A stretch of DNA of 29,835 nt from contig JBHJMP010000955.1 in assembly GCA_043381765.1 (NCBI GenBank), positions 1 through 29,835 of the forward strand. The letters run 5' to 3'. The position numbers and the translations under genes are program-made. This document shows, one piece after another, positions 1 through 9,926 of this stretch. The notes beneath the pieces were generated by a model. The model worked only from the letters and a program-made list of their open reading frames with translations, had not been told where the DNA came from and made no database searches. Each line of letters starts with the position of its first letter. Positions within the stretch are counted from its first letter, which is position 1. This stretch comes from Collodictyon triciliatum (Eukaryota > CRuMs).

Positions 1-254
1 TCTTTTTCTTTTTCTTTTTCTTTTTCTTTTTCTTTTTCTTTTTCTTTTTCTTTTTCTTTTTCTTTTTCTTTTTCTTTTTCTTTTTCTTTTTCTTTTTCTT
101 TTTCTTTTTCTTTTTCTTTTCCTTTTTCTTTTTCTTTTTCTTTTTCTTTTTCTTTTTCATTTATTTTCTTTTTTTCTTTTTTTCTTTTTTTCTTTTTTTC
201 TTTTTTTCTTTTTTTCTCTTTTCTCTTTCTTTTTTTCTTTTCTTTTTCTTTTTC
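1..254. repeat. (CTTTTT)n microsatellite, degenerating to T-rich
   Basis: About 28 near-perfect copies of the hexamer CTTTTT fill positions 1-165. They decay into longer T runs separated by single C residues to about 254. All purines lie on the minus strand, a composition that can form triplex DNA. The same hexamer in the opposite orientation recurs at 24774-24868. Confidence 0.95.
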
Positions 255-692
255 CTAGCAAACCATATCCCCTCTTAGCAATCTGGCTCCTTTATTATCT
301 AAGCACCTCGCAACGATCCCTCCTATTTTCAAACATATAGGCTAATTATTTTGAAGGGAAGCTAACCATAGATAATATTAAAAGAAAAAAGAGAAGAATT
401 TCGTTCAGTCCCCGAAGTGCCTGATCGCTTTACCCACCTTTTGATTGTTGCAACTAGCCTTGTTTTTCTTTTCATCGTCCTCAATTATTTATCATCACTA
501 TTATCACATATGATTCACTGGTTCTTTCTCTTCTTCTTTTTGCTCTTATTTAGCAAAACACCTCTCTGAATAACCAACAAGGTAGGCTATACATAACTGC
601 GTCGCACTTACCAACACCTTCACCTTCGTTCCACTCTACGTCTTTTCAAATCGTTTGTGAAAACGTTGTCCCCATAGATATTCGCCTTGTCC
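255..692 (+). other. Upstream region of gene 1
   Basis: This AT-rich, pyrimidine-biased stretch has no long open frame and lies directly before the ATG at 693. It presumably carries the promoter and 5' leader of the first gene. I see no convincing TATA box or recognisable RNA gene. Confidence 0.4.
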
Positions 693-3600
693 ATGAGCAA
701 ATCATCTTTAAAGCAGTCGAATTTGGAGGCAAAGAAGCCTCATGAAAAGTTCATTAGCCAACCAGCCAAAACCCGCAACCCCTCGATTGATCTTCGCATG
801 CCTCCAAGGTATGAAAAAAGGAGCAGTCGCAACTACAAAACAATTCACCTGGTTAGAAAACCGTTCTCTGATGCCGATATCAGTCACGAGCAATCATCTT
901 CATCATTCTCATTGTCATCTCCAACATCGTCGCCGCCCTTCTCACCCACCCAATCGCCGTCTGTCTCACCGCTTTTGCTCCGCTATTCCCGCTCCGGCTC
1001 ATCACCATCTGACTCTTCGAAAGATGGAGATGTTGTGCCAAGTTACGTGCTTAATTTCCATGAACCTGTTTCAAAGAGCTCGAAGCCACGCATTAGTCTT
1101 CCGACATCGTCTATCCTGGCAAAGTCTAATTTACAACTCCCAAAGAAGTTCCATTTGACAGTGAAGTCGACAGAAGGATTCAAGAGTAGCTCTGCTAATC
1201 AGTCCGAGTCACTCATCAACATCAAGAATTTCTGGCTTTCGATAGAATCCAAGAAGCAAAAAGAAATCGTGTCCGTCGAAATTGATGCTCTTCGCACGAA
1301 GATTCTGGGACAGATACACAACTTTATGTGTTTTGACTTGCAACATGAATCATCTTCATCCAGCTTAGAGGTGGAGATGAAAAAAGTTTGCGACGAGCTT
1401 ATTCAAAACATAAAAGTTCATCAAACAAATCAACCACCATCTTTAAAAACTTTAGTCCAGGATAGCATGAACAAGCACCTCAAGTTACAAACGAAGGACA
1501 GCACGAAAACGGAAATATCGTTTCCAGTAGTATCTACAAAAGAACAAATTGGCCGATTCCATCCGGCAAAGTCCCTATGTATCCGCCATAATCGAATATC
1601 TCTAATTGATGATTATTTCAAAGATAAAGGGAAGTCAATTATCGATTTGATTGATTTGGCAAACGACCTGATTGAATCAGAAGCTTACTATCATCCTGAT
1701 TTCGGCGGGCTGAACTCTGAGAACAACCATCTCAACAAAGACGAATCAGTCGAAGATATATGTACCAGTTCTTATGATGAGGATGATGGCTATGATTCTT
1801 ATTTGGAAGAGTCAGATTTGGACGCAGAGTTTTTAGAGTTCCAACGCAGCCTGCAAAAAAAAGTAGCCTTTGACACAAACTCGGATATGCACCAAGGAGA
1901 GTGCTCCGATCAAGGTTTGTCCTTAAACCATAGGGAAGTTAAAAAAAGAGGCTTGCATGAAGGACCCTCTCCTCCAATCATTCAAGACCAATCTCATAAT
2001 CTTGGTGGCAAAGTCTCAACAAGGTCTACCGGTATAATTTCTCGAAAGATGCATACTGAATTCTCGCACCAGACACAAGCGAGAGAATATACTGAAATCA
2101 TTGAACAAGACCCGTGTGATGAATATGAGGCCTGGCCCAACGACCTCGAGGACATCAACTGGTGGAGTTGCTTTGATGAAGCTGAGATGCAACTCAACGA
2201 CCCCAGTGCAGGTCAAATGCATACTAGCCACGAATCAAGTCATCCCCTGAACTGGAGAATTTTCTTTGCTTTGGTGATGATGGTATTTAAAGAGAGAATC
2301 AGACTAGCTTATCACAAAAGTTTGGACCAAATGAAATCTCAACCTCTGTCCACGGAAACTCGCCCTTCGATTAATATCGTGGATGATGTCACCAAAACAA
2401 AACAATCTCAAATAATTAAAACATCGCCAGTGAATGAAAAAATAATGCCTTGTCATCCCCTAAAGCCCCGATCGAATGGAAACATTCTAAAGAAAAGCCC
2501 AGCCAAAACGAAAACGAGCATTTCAGAAAGCCCATCTTCTGTTCTCGTTCAGTTACCTGAGAGCGCCTCTCTGACAAAAGACAAAGGAGTTACTGAGGAA
2601 CAAAGTGGTTCGGCTGTCTCGGCCCAAAGTGAAGCAAATTCGTCGAATTCTCCTAATCATCCTGTGCAAGGAGTCCAAACATTACTTAATCGACCCATTG
2701 AGAGAGTTCGACCAAAAACAAGAATGCAAGAGCTCCTCCTTCCTTCACTCTCCAACATCGAGCGCCACTTGCCAGATTCCAGTATTATTCTCCCAGAGGA
2801 GCCAGATATACCCACTGAAGCCGGCTCTTCTCCTAGCCCTCTTACCTCTGCAGAACACCCTCTAAAATCTACAAACGAAATATGCCTCGACTTGCAAAGG
2901 CAAACACCAAACAGCTCGCAAACTGCTCCTGATTTATCAACCCCATCACAATCTGTCGTGGAAATAAGACCCAATTTGTATGTTAGCTTCACATTTACCA
3001 GTTCTTCAAAAGATAAGAAGCTTGACGATTCCACCGATACAATGGAAACTAAAATATCATCATTTTCAGAGCCACACAAGAGAGAGCTTGCTTCTGAAAA
3101 GCACTCTTTGGTGAACCAATTTCGCTTTCTTTCAAGATCTGAGCTATCTCCACCGCTCGGTTCTCTCTCCATAGCCCATTTACCAAGAGCCCACCAGACT
3201 GAGATTTCGAATATGTCCATCGTGAAATCTTTCAATATTGATACAGACGCTAAATCTGACGAAAGTATTACACCTATCAGTGACAGCCAAAATATCACCC
3301 CAACTGGCAAAGTAGAAGGGTCCACCCTAACGACATCTCAGGATGAACCCTCGCAACTGCACAGCCTGCAATTCCTCAGTAAATTAAAATCAGACTTTCA
3401 GCTACCCGAGACCTCATCCAAAGAGAACCATATGGACGAGCACAATCTTCTAGTTCGCATGATTCTTCCTGGGAACAAGCATGCTCTGTCGCATCTGACA
3501 GAGAACGAATCTTACAGCCAAGTTAGTCCTATCAAATCTCGACCTCATGTGTCTCCAATTACATGCCAGGGGCTGGGTAGCCCCAAAGACATCAACAACC

Positions 3601-4842
3601 CTTACAAAGAAGGCTATATCCTCCAAACACCCGTCCTGCAAAAATTCCATAGGGTGCCAAGATCCCGGTTGAGGCTCAGAATTGCTCGCAAACCTCTGTC
3701 TTTTGTAGCATACCCAAATACCGTCATGCATGATGATAACCCTCACCTAGCAGAGTACGACCTTAAAGAGCAAACACTCAGCATCGAGGCTAGAAAGAAG
3801 CGTGCACTAGATCTATCCGGACCTAGCCATGATCTAAAGTCAGACCAGCCAGCTTCCCTTGTGTACTTCCGTCCGACTTTGTCGAAAGAGGAGAAACAAA
3901 AGACAACAAAGAAAAACCTCCATATGGCAGCCAACCTCAAAGATGCCATCAAATTCCAACACTCGGATGGATATGCAGACACCCATGTGCCACAACAAAA
4001 TCAGCACGCAGACTACACTTATAACCCATACTTTTATCTTCTCCAAGCATGGAACCCATTCTATGCATTGCAGTTCATGAACCCCTATCTCCTTACCTCA
4101 CAGTCGCCTGACTATGAATCTATATTTGAGATGGAAGAGCTTTTGATGAGGGCTTCTCACCCAGAAGATGCCTTGGGTCCTTTAGACGATGATGCCTCCT
4201 TTGGTGGCCTCGACCAGACTGTAACGCAACAAGATAGTAATAATTGCTTCTTGTACCACATATAGCAGTCAAAATTTTAACTTGCAATATCCCTTTATAA
4301 TTTATTAAAACTCTCAATAACCAAAAGTAATATGTAATGTGCGATATATAGAATTCGTCGAAGGTCGTGGTGACACTCCATCTTCGGCCGTCAAGACACC
4401 AAATATCACAAGCAACTCCCAGAAAAAACCACAAACACCCACATTATCTCTTTTTAGTGAAGGCAAGGTCGACTTTTCCAGGTGGCAACAAGCCATGCAG
4501 GGCACTAGAGGCCCTGTCTGTTTCCGCGATTTCTTTTCCGAGCTATTTCCTGGCCGTGCAGAAAAAACGTTCTTGGTCGATAGTGTCAATACAAAAGCCA
4601 TCGAAGTGTGGCAGATGTGCGACACAGCCCCAACTATACTTGAACTAAACACCAGCGTCTTCGTGGGTGAGTCCATATTTCTTGACAACCTTCCCTATGA
4701 AGCGGCGGGTGGTTCAAAAGTACCCTCGAAAAATGATGCAACTCCCCAGAGAAAAGGCGACAGAGTGCCGTTCCTTGATCAGTTTGGCGTCTTTGATGTT
4801 GTGAAGCGGTTCGACAAGGCTTCTGGGGCATATATGTTCTGA
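693..4842 (+). CDS. Large disordered protein of unknown function (2 exons, 1344 aa)
   Basis: I do not recognise this protein. The proposed exons are 693-4236 and 4352-4842. The 115-nt intron starts GTAATA and ends ATATAG, and its phase-1 junction restores the frame exactly, so the open frame does not end at the stop near 4263. The open frame extends to a TTG at 687, but the first ATG is at 693. The protein is rich in Ser, Pro, Thr and Lys, with a Ser/Pro tract around residues 70-110 and acidic patches near 350-380, as in a phosphorylated scaffold. The only notable hydrophobic run is about residues 520-535 (WRIFFALVMMVF), too weak to call a membrane anchor. The last ~250 residues are more ordered and aromatic (NPYFYLLQAWNPFYALQFM), and exon 2 adds about 160 residues of conserved-looking sequence ending in GAYMF. 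It is convergent with the next gene. The exon structure is well supported; the function is unknown. Confidence 0.8.
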
Positions 4843-5797
4843 CATCACTCACTTCTTTTTCTTTCTTTTCTTTTTCTTTTTTTTTATCGCTCTCCTTTTA
4901 TTTTTCTGGAAAAAATGATGTTGGCAATACTGGCAAGAGTAGGGTTGAATGGGCTGGTTGAGCTGAATGAGTTCTCTTCCTCTCATAAGTCTCAGTCTTT
5001 ATTCAATCCCCTCCAAACAATGGCCGAGAAAATAAATATGCTTAAACTCGACTTCGATTCGCATCTCTGGCATTCTCTTCACATGGGGTATCGACCTATC
5101 CAGAGAATAAAGCTGCATCTAAAGAAAGTCCCAAAAACAATGCTGGCAAGAGATTGCAGAAAAGTGGTGGTGTCCAACCGATTCAACTTTGCGCTTGCTC
5201 CATATAATATAAGACGGTAGAATGAGTAACTAAATACAACAAGAGTGCGTGTGACCCAATTCCGATGAATCCAAATATATCCTTTTCATTTATCTTTCTT
5301 TTCGAAGCTGAGTGCAGTCTGACATACGAGAGGAAGGCAAATGTGTATCAACCAATTGTTTATCTATTTCATTTCATTTTGCTCATAATCGGTGATGTTT
5401 TTTTTTTCGCCAACCTTTATCAAGTTAATTACCGATTTTATTTCTTTCGCCTCTTTCCTTTTCCTTTGTCCTTTTTCTCTTTAGTGAATGGTTCAGACAA
5501 CTGCAGCTAAAGTAAAGCAAATCTCAATTCCTTTCCTTTTGTCTTCACAAATAGAATTTTATTTAACCCAAGGAGAACTTGGATATGGTGTGACAGAAGA
5601 AAGTATCCACAATCAGAGATGATTTATGGGCTATCTCAAGAAAAGAAAATGTTGTATTTCAAGTAAGGGTATTGCTTCTTGTATTCATTCTCTCGGGAAG
5701 TAAAAAGATAGATTGTCATTCGTTAAGACAAATATTAGAAACACAATTGCAGATGCACGCAAGCACTTTCACGAACCCTTTCACAACGGCTTGGGTA

Positions 5798-5891
<94 letters not shown>

Positions 5892-6045
5892 CGTTTTTCA
5901 TCCCTTCCCAGGCAGTTTTTCGATATATCGATTACAGAAAGGAAATCAAACTACACTAGGTTCAATTGTTAAGTACATCCCAGGTGGAAAGAGAGGACTG
6001 AATCGCCCAGGTAGATACGGCCACGAAGAGAAGTGCCTGAACAAT
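4843..6045. other. Intergenic region between convergent genes
   Basis: The 3' flanks of gene 1 (+) and the 407-aa gene (-) meet here. A pyrimidine-rich CTTTTT-like tract follows the gene 1 stop (about 4855-4885). A 101-codon plus-strand frame at 4915-5220 matches nothing I know and has no splice signal linking it to gene 1. AATAAA-type hexamers near 5106 could serve as polyadenylation signals for gene 1. The region also contains the long T tract at 5800-5888. Confidence 0.5.
5800..5888. repeat. 89-nt uninterrupted poly(T) / poly(A) tract
   Basis: Every base from 5800 to 5888 is T. Read on the minus strand it is A89, beginning 157 nt after the stop codon of the minus-strand gene that ends at 6046. 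Its exact length is doubtful because homopolymers this long are rarely sequenced accurately. Confidence 0.9.
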
Positions 6046-8580
6046 CTATTTTGAATTGATTGGGGGAAGTTTGGTTAGCCTCCTTTGGATTGTAGCCACC
6101 CGGTGGGCTCCTTGTGAAAAAATCCCTGGCTCGTGCAACAGCTCCTGTATCAAAGTGTGATATGGTTAATCCTAATCTTGATTTGATGGTATAAAAGGAA
6201 AGCACGTATAGCTATGTATGCATTTGATCAAATCAACTTGCATGTGAAAATATGAATCGAGACTCAATGGATTGTAAGAGTTGTTGGATTTGTAAATGTA
6301 TATCGCTTGGTTGTAACATGAATGTCTGGATGGAAAGTAAGAGCGAATTTATTTTAAGTTGTCTACTTTATTTCTCGACACAATTGTTAATATGGATATC
6401 ACTCGTGTTGAAAGGTAATTGGGCATTACATTATTATTAATTTTTTTTTTTAAAAAAAAAAAAAACTAACTGGCACAACGCAGAATTATTTTTGAAATGG
6501 TTCTAATTGGTTCTTATTCTTTTAATGTGTTTTGTGTTTGTATAGATGCTTGTAACTTTTTTTTTTAAAAAAAAAAAGTGTTTTCTGGTAGGATGAGGAA
6601 TAAGCCATGGTAGCTTAGATACTTACCTTGGTATTTGTTCCACAGAATTTTTTGAATATATCAGATAACCCCTTGAGCTGTGTACCAGCAGCACCTTCTT
6701 CTTTTAGGTAGTCTTGGGCGTTGACAATCAAAATATCAGGTGTACTGTCATGCATTAGGTCTTCCTCATCCCTATTGATGTAATGAAATAATAAGTAAAT
6801 GATAAAAGAACACATATTTAACCACTCGGATTTCTTCGTGAACTATTAATAATGATTTGATATCAAAAAGTCCGTTTCATTACCATGGAATCTCTACAGA
6901 TTTTACCAAAACCCCAGCTTTTGAACTAGCCCTGACACTGGCGGCCATTTCATGTAGGGCTGAGTGAACCACGCCCAAATAAACAACGCAGTCTGCGTTG
7001 TACATCGGTATTGCGGCAGCAAACCAGAGATTAAAATCAAATGTGTTTGTCATTTGGTACCTCAAATCAAAGAAAAATAAAGGCGGCTAGTTGTTTCGAT
7101 TACATTACCTAGAGGAACAAGATAAGTCACTAAAGTTGCGACCATGGACATATTGCTTAATATGATGAGGCATGACCGAGCTCCTCTAAACCAAAAGAGG
7201 AAACTCAATAATAATTTGTAAAGTAATCGGTTGTGACAGGCAAACAACCTCATGGAAAATGACATAAGAAAATATTGGAACATGACTTTCTCCCTTAAAT
7301 ACTGTGTAATTATCTAAATGTTTCACTAAAATTACTGGAATTGTTCTGAGTTTCCCTCCAAGAAGCGACAAAGAGAAGGAATCTGGTGGTGATATGTGAA
7401 ACCCGATTTACAAAGAATACAGGTAGATTTTGGGCTACAAAATATCTTAAAATGATCTAGTCTATAACTTGAGAAAAAAATCCAAGGAAATCAGGCTTAC
7501 CGTCTTGAGGCACGGGTCTGACAAAGGAAACTCTGTGCTAGTGACCGATCTGGGTGGATGAAAAACTAGCTGGCCAGAAAGAGGGGTGGTGTAATGGTGA
7601 GAACGGCCAGCAGATGATGGGCGGTGTGACTTTACCTGCGATTGAAGAAGAATGAGTATTAACACCTCGATATTTCACGATGAAGTGCATCCAAGAAGAA
7701 TAAAGTCTCTGGATATGACTGTATGAAGAAGAAAAAACTGATGTATGAACATTAGATCTCCCGAAATTAAAGGAAACAGCCCAAAGAATCAAAGTATAGT
7801 GAGCTAAACAACATATAATATCTGTGCTGTAAACTTTACTCTTTCGATGACTCCATCTGCATCAATCCTAAAATGCACCGTTTGCTCTTTTTCTACATAC
7901 TCCTGAACATTTAATATATTTCGCAAGTTTAGGAGGAAAAAGAAAGAAAGTAATGATGATTTGCAGCTTAAGCACTAGAAAACGTATTGATAGAATATAC
8001 ATCCAAGTCATGGTCACGTCTATATCCCAACTCCAATCGCGTCGGTAAGGAAAACATTTTGGTCTGCTTTGTCAGTGGCATGATTCTACCTTTGCTCTTG
8101 CTATTGTAATACAAAGAAACAACCATACAAACAGATAAACAAGTATATACAAACAATCCATCACCGATGCAACCTTCTTTATAGATTTATAATTATATCT
8201 CAACGAAAAAATTATAAAGCACAAGATGAATGCACCGCCATAAAAAAAAGAAACACCAACCTGGGTGTGGGTGAGCTAATTGTTTCATCAAGGGCAATTT
8301 TTTCTACAAACGAGAGCGAGCTATGAAACAGAGCCTGCTGGGACGTGCTTTGCGCTCTTGGGCGACGTGCTTGTGCTGCAGTTTGTAGACTTCCCTGTAG
8401 GTAGCTGTGTTGCCCAGTTGGGGAAGCGCAGAGCCCAATCGGTGGCGGCCGAGACAGCATCACAGGGGTTGCCGGCTGCAAAAGAGGAGGCATGGATAAT
8501 GGTGGCGACGCTGACATGCCCGAGCTGACGCCCACCCGGGGCCGATTGTTCCGCTTTCCGATACCACCTGCGTATTCCAT
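6046..8580 (-). CDS. Protein of unknown function with Cys/His cluster (9 exons, 407 aa)
   Basis: Exons in coding order are 8580-8261, 8100-8001, 7902-7840, 7635-7501, 7445-7336, 7183-7109, 7060-6884, 6771-6627 and 6144-6046. All junctions are GT-AG and the phases agree throughout, giving 408 codons including TAG. Residues 1-105 are a low-complexity Pro/Ser/Gln/Arg leader. Residues 207-233 hold Cys209, Cys215, Cys218, His225, His226 and Cys232, with more His residues shortly after (MPHH), a plausible zinc site. The C-terminal third is globular and hydrophobic (NADCVVYLGVVHSALHEMAA, then DILIVNAQDYL) and ends in a basic helix (VATIQRRLTKLP). I recognise no family. The fifth exon is the least certain: its acceptor is AAG rather than CAG/TAG, and other frames are open there. 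The last intron, 482 nt, is unusually long and holds two T(n)A(n) palindromes. Confidence 0.7.
6441..6465. repeat. T11A14 palindrome in an intron
   Basis: A pure T run (6441-6451) is followed directly by a pure A run (6452-6465), giving a self-complementary, hairpin- or cruciform-capable element. It lies in the last intron of the 407-aa gene. Confidence 0.9.
6557..6577. repeat. T10A11 palindrome in the same intron
   Basis: This second element of the same design as that at 6441 lies about 90 nt further on, in the same 482-nt intron and near its donor end. Confidence 0.9.
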
Positions 8581-8908
8581 GGTCACCTTCTGACTTATGC
8601 GGGGCTGTGTGTTTCAAAGCACAGAGAAAATGACCGTATGAATCATCTTAATAATTTCACTGCTGAGGAAAATAAAGGGGTGATGGTGATGATTATTGCA
8701 ATGTGCATGAGGGTGCACGAAGAAAAAGATGTAGAAGCAAAGTATCATTGAGATAAATATAGATTCCAGTGTCCTCAAATGCGGCTCTGCACATGAATGT
8801 AAGGAGGAAAGAAAGAAACGCCTCATTTACATCATTTCTTCCCCTCCAATTAATAGTATTGCTATTCAGGCTGACCAGATCGATCACTGAAGAAACAACT
8901 CTATTCCA

Positions 8909-8975
8909 GAACAAAAACAAAAACAAGAACAAGAACATAAGCAAAGACAAAAACAAAAACAAGAAAAAAACAAGA
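8909..8975. repeat. (ACAAAA/ACAAGA)n low-complexity tract
   Basis: An imperfect hexamer array, all A and C with scattered G on the plus strand. It explains the Asn/Lys-rich open frame that crosses it. Confidence 0.85.
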
Positions 8976-9380
8976 AAATCAAATAAAAAGGGACAAATAC
9001 AGAATGCAAAAATCAAGAAACAGGAAGAAAAGCAAAAGAAAAGCGTAGAGCACAAGCTAACGCGCAAAGGTAAACCCGGCCTCTGTTCTCTGCGCTTGGT
9101 GCGGCTGTGGTGGCCATTATAACAAACCTCTCTGATATTGCAGATGCTTCGGTCGGTTTATACTGCAATGCGCCATTAGAAGCCTCAACGCATTCGTTTC
9201 GCTGCTTTGGGAAAGAAATCCGCCCGCCCACAGCATGTCAGCGCCCCCATTCGTATTGCGTGACGTTGTGCAGAGTCACTATTCCACAACAGGTATGAAT
9301 TAATGGAATAGTCTCCTTTTCTGGAAATAGGGCAGATGTTGTATTCTCTGCTGACCCTCTCTGCATCTTTTCAGACTGAA

Positions 9381-9407
9381 GTGCCTTGAGTGCCTTGAGT
9401 GCCTTGG
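9381..9407. repeat. 9-bp tandem triplication
   Basis: The unit GTGCCTTGA occurs three times in direct tandem, with the last copy ending in GG. It is a short array with no evident function. Confidence 0.85.
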
Positions 9408-9675
9408 GAGTGCATCGCCCAGTGATGTCACACCGCGACAGAGGCGCACGATGCTCTGGTCACTTTCGTTCGCCATGACAAGCAAAATGAGGAATTATCA
9501 AGTTATGGTGGCAGCACCCAGAAGGTTCTCGCCTAAATCTACGAGGGCTATTTGGCGGTGGTTAGCTGGCCGACTACCACTTGTGAGTCGAGGATGGGTA
9601 CGCGAGCGTAAATCACCTTGCTTTCGCGCGTCTAAAATGACAGTAAGAGAATGTGTATATGCCACTTGAGTGTAG

Positions 9676-9815
9676 TTGTCTGTTTGCTTGTTTGTTTGTT
9701 CTGGTTGTTTGTCTGGTTGTTTGTTTAGTTGTTTGGTTGGTTGTTTGATTTGGTTTGTTTTGTTGTTTGTTTTGTTGTTTGTTTTGGTTGTTTGTCTGGT
9801 TGTTTGGTTGGTTGG
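9676..9815. repeat. TTTG/TTGG-rich low-complexity tract
   Basis: Irregular tetranucleotide-like repeats of TTTG, TTGG and TCTG run for about 140 nt. They give spurious Cys/Leu/Phe-rich frames on the plus strand and Thr/Asn/Gln/Lys-rich ones on the minus strand. Confidence 0.85.
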
Positions 9816-9926
9816 TTTTATTTTTGCAAAAGAAAAAATAGAAGGAAAAATAGAAAGAAAAAGGAAAGTCAAGTGCTTGTGAACGTCTTTAGTAGTGGAT
9901 TTTCGCTCGATTATGCTCTTTTTTTT

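Larger units (their letters stand above)
8581..9926. other. Intergenic region with simple repeats
   Basis: This is the upstream flank of the 407-aa gene and the downstream flank of the PPR gene, both on the minus strand. I find no convincing gene. The open frames here overlap low-complexity DNA and lack protein-like composition. It contains an (ACAAAA/ACAAGA)n tract, a short 9-bp triplication and a TTTG-rich tract, listed separately. Confidence 0.5.

Noticed and set aside
2657-3325. 222-codon minus-strand frame
   Set aside because: Antisense to the long exon of gene 1; Ser-rich composition produces it, and the plus-strand frame is far longer.
4915-5220. 101-codon plus-strand frame downstream of gene 1
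   Set aside because: No homology, no splice link to gene 1 and no coding-like context; kept only as a note in the intergenic entry.
5672-6054. Open frames crossing the poly(T) tract (poly-Phe / poly-Lys)
   Set aside because: Homopolymer translation only; the flanking residues show no protein-like pattern.
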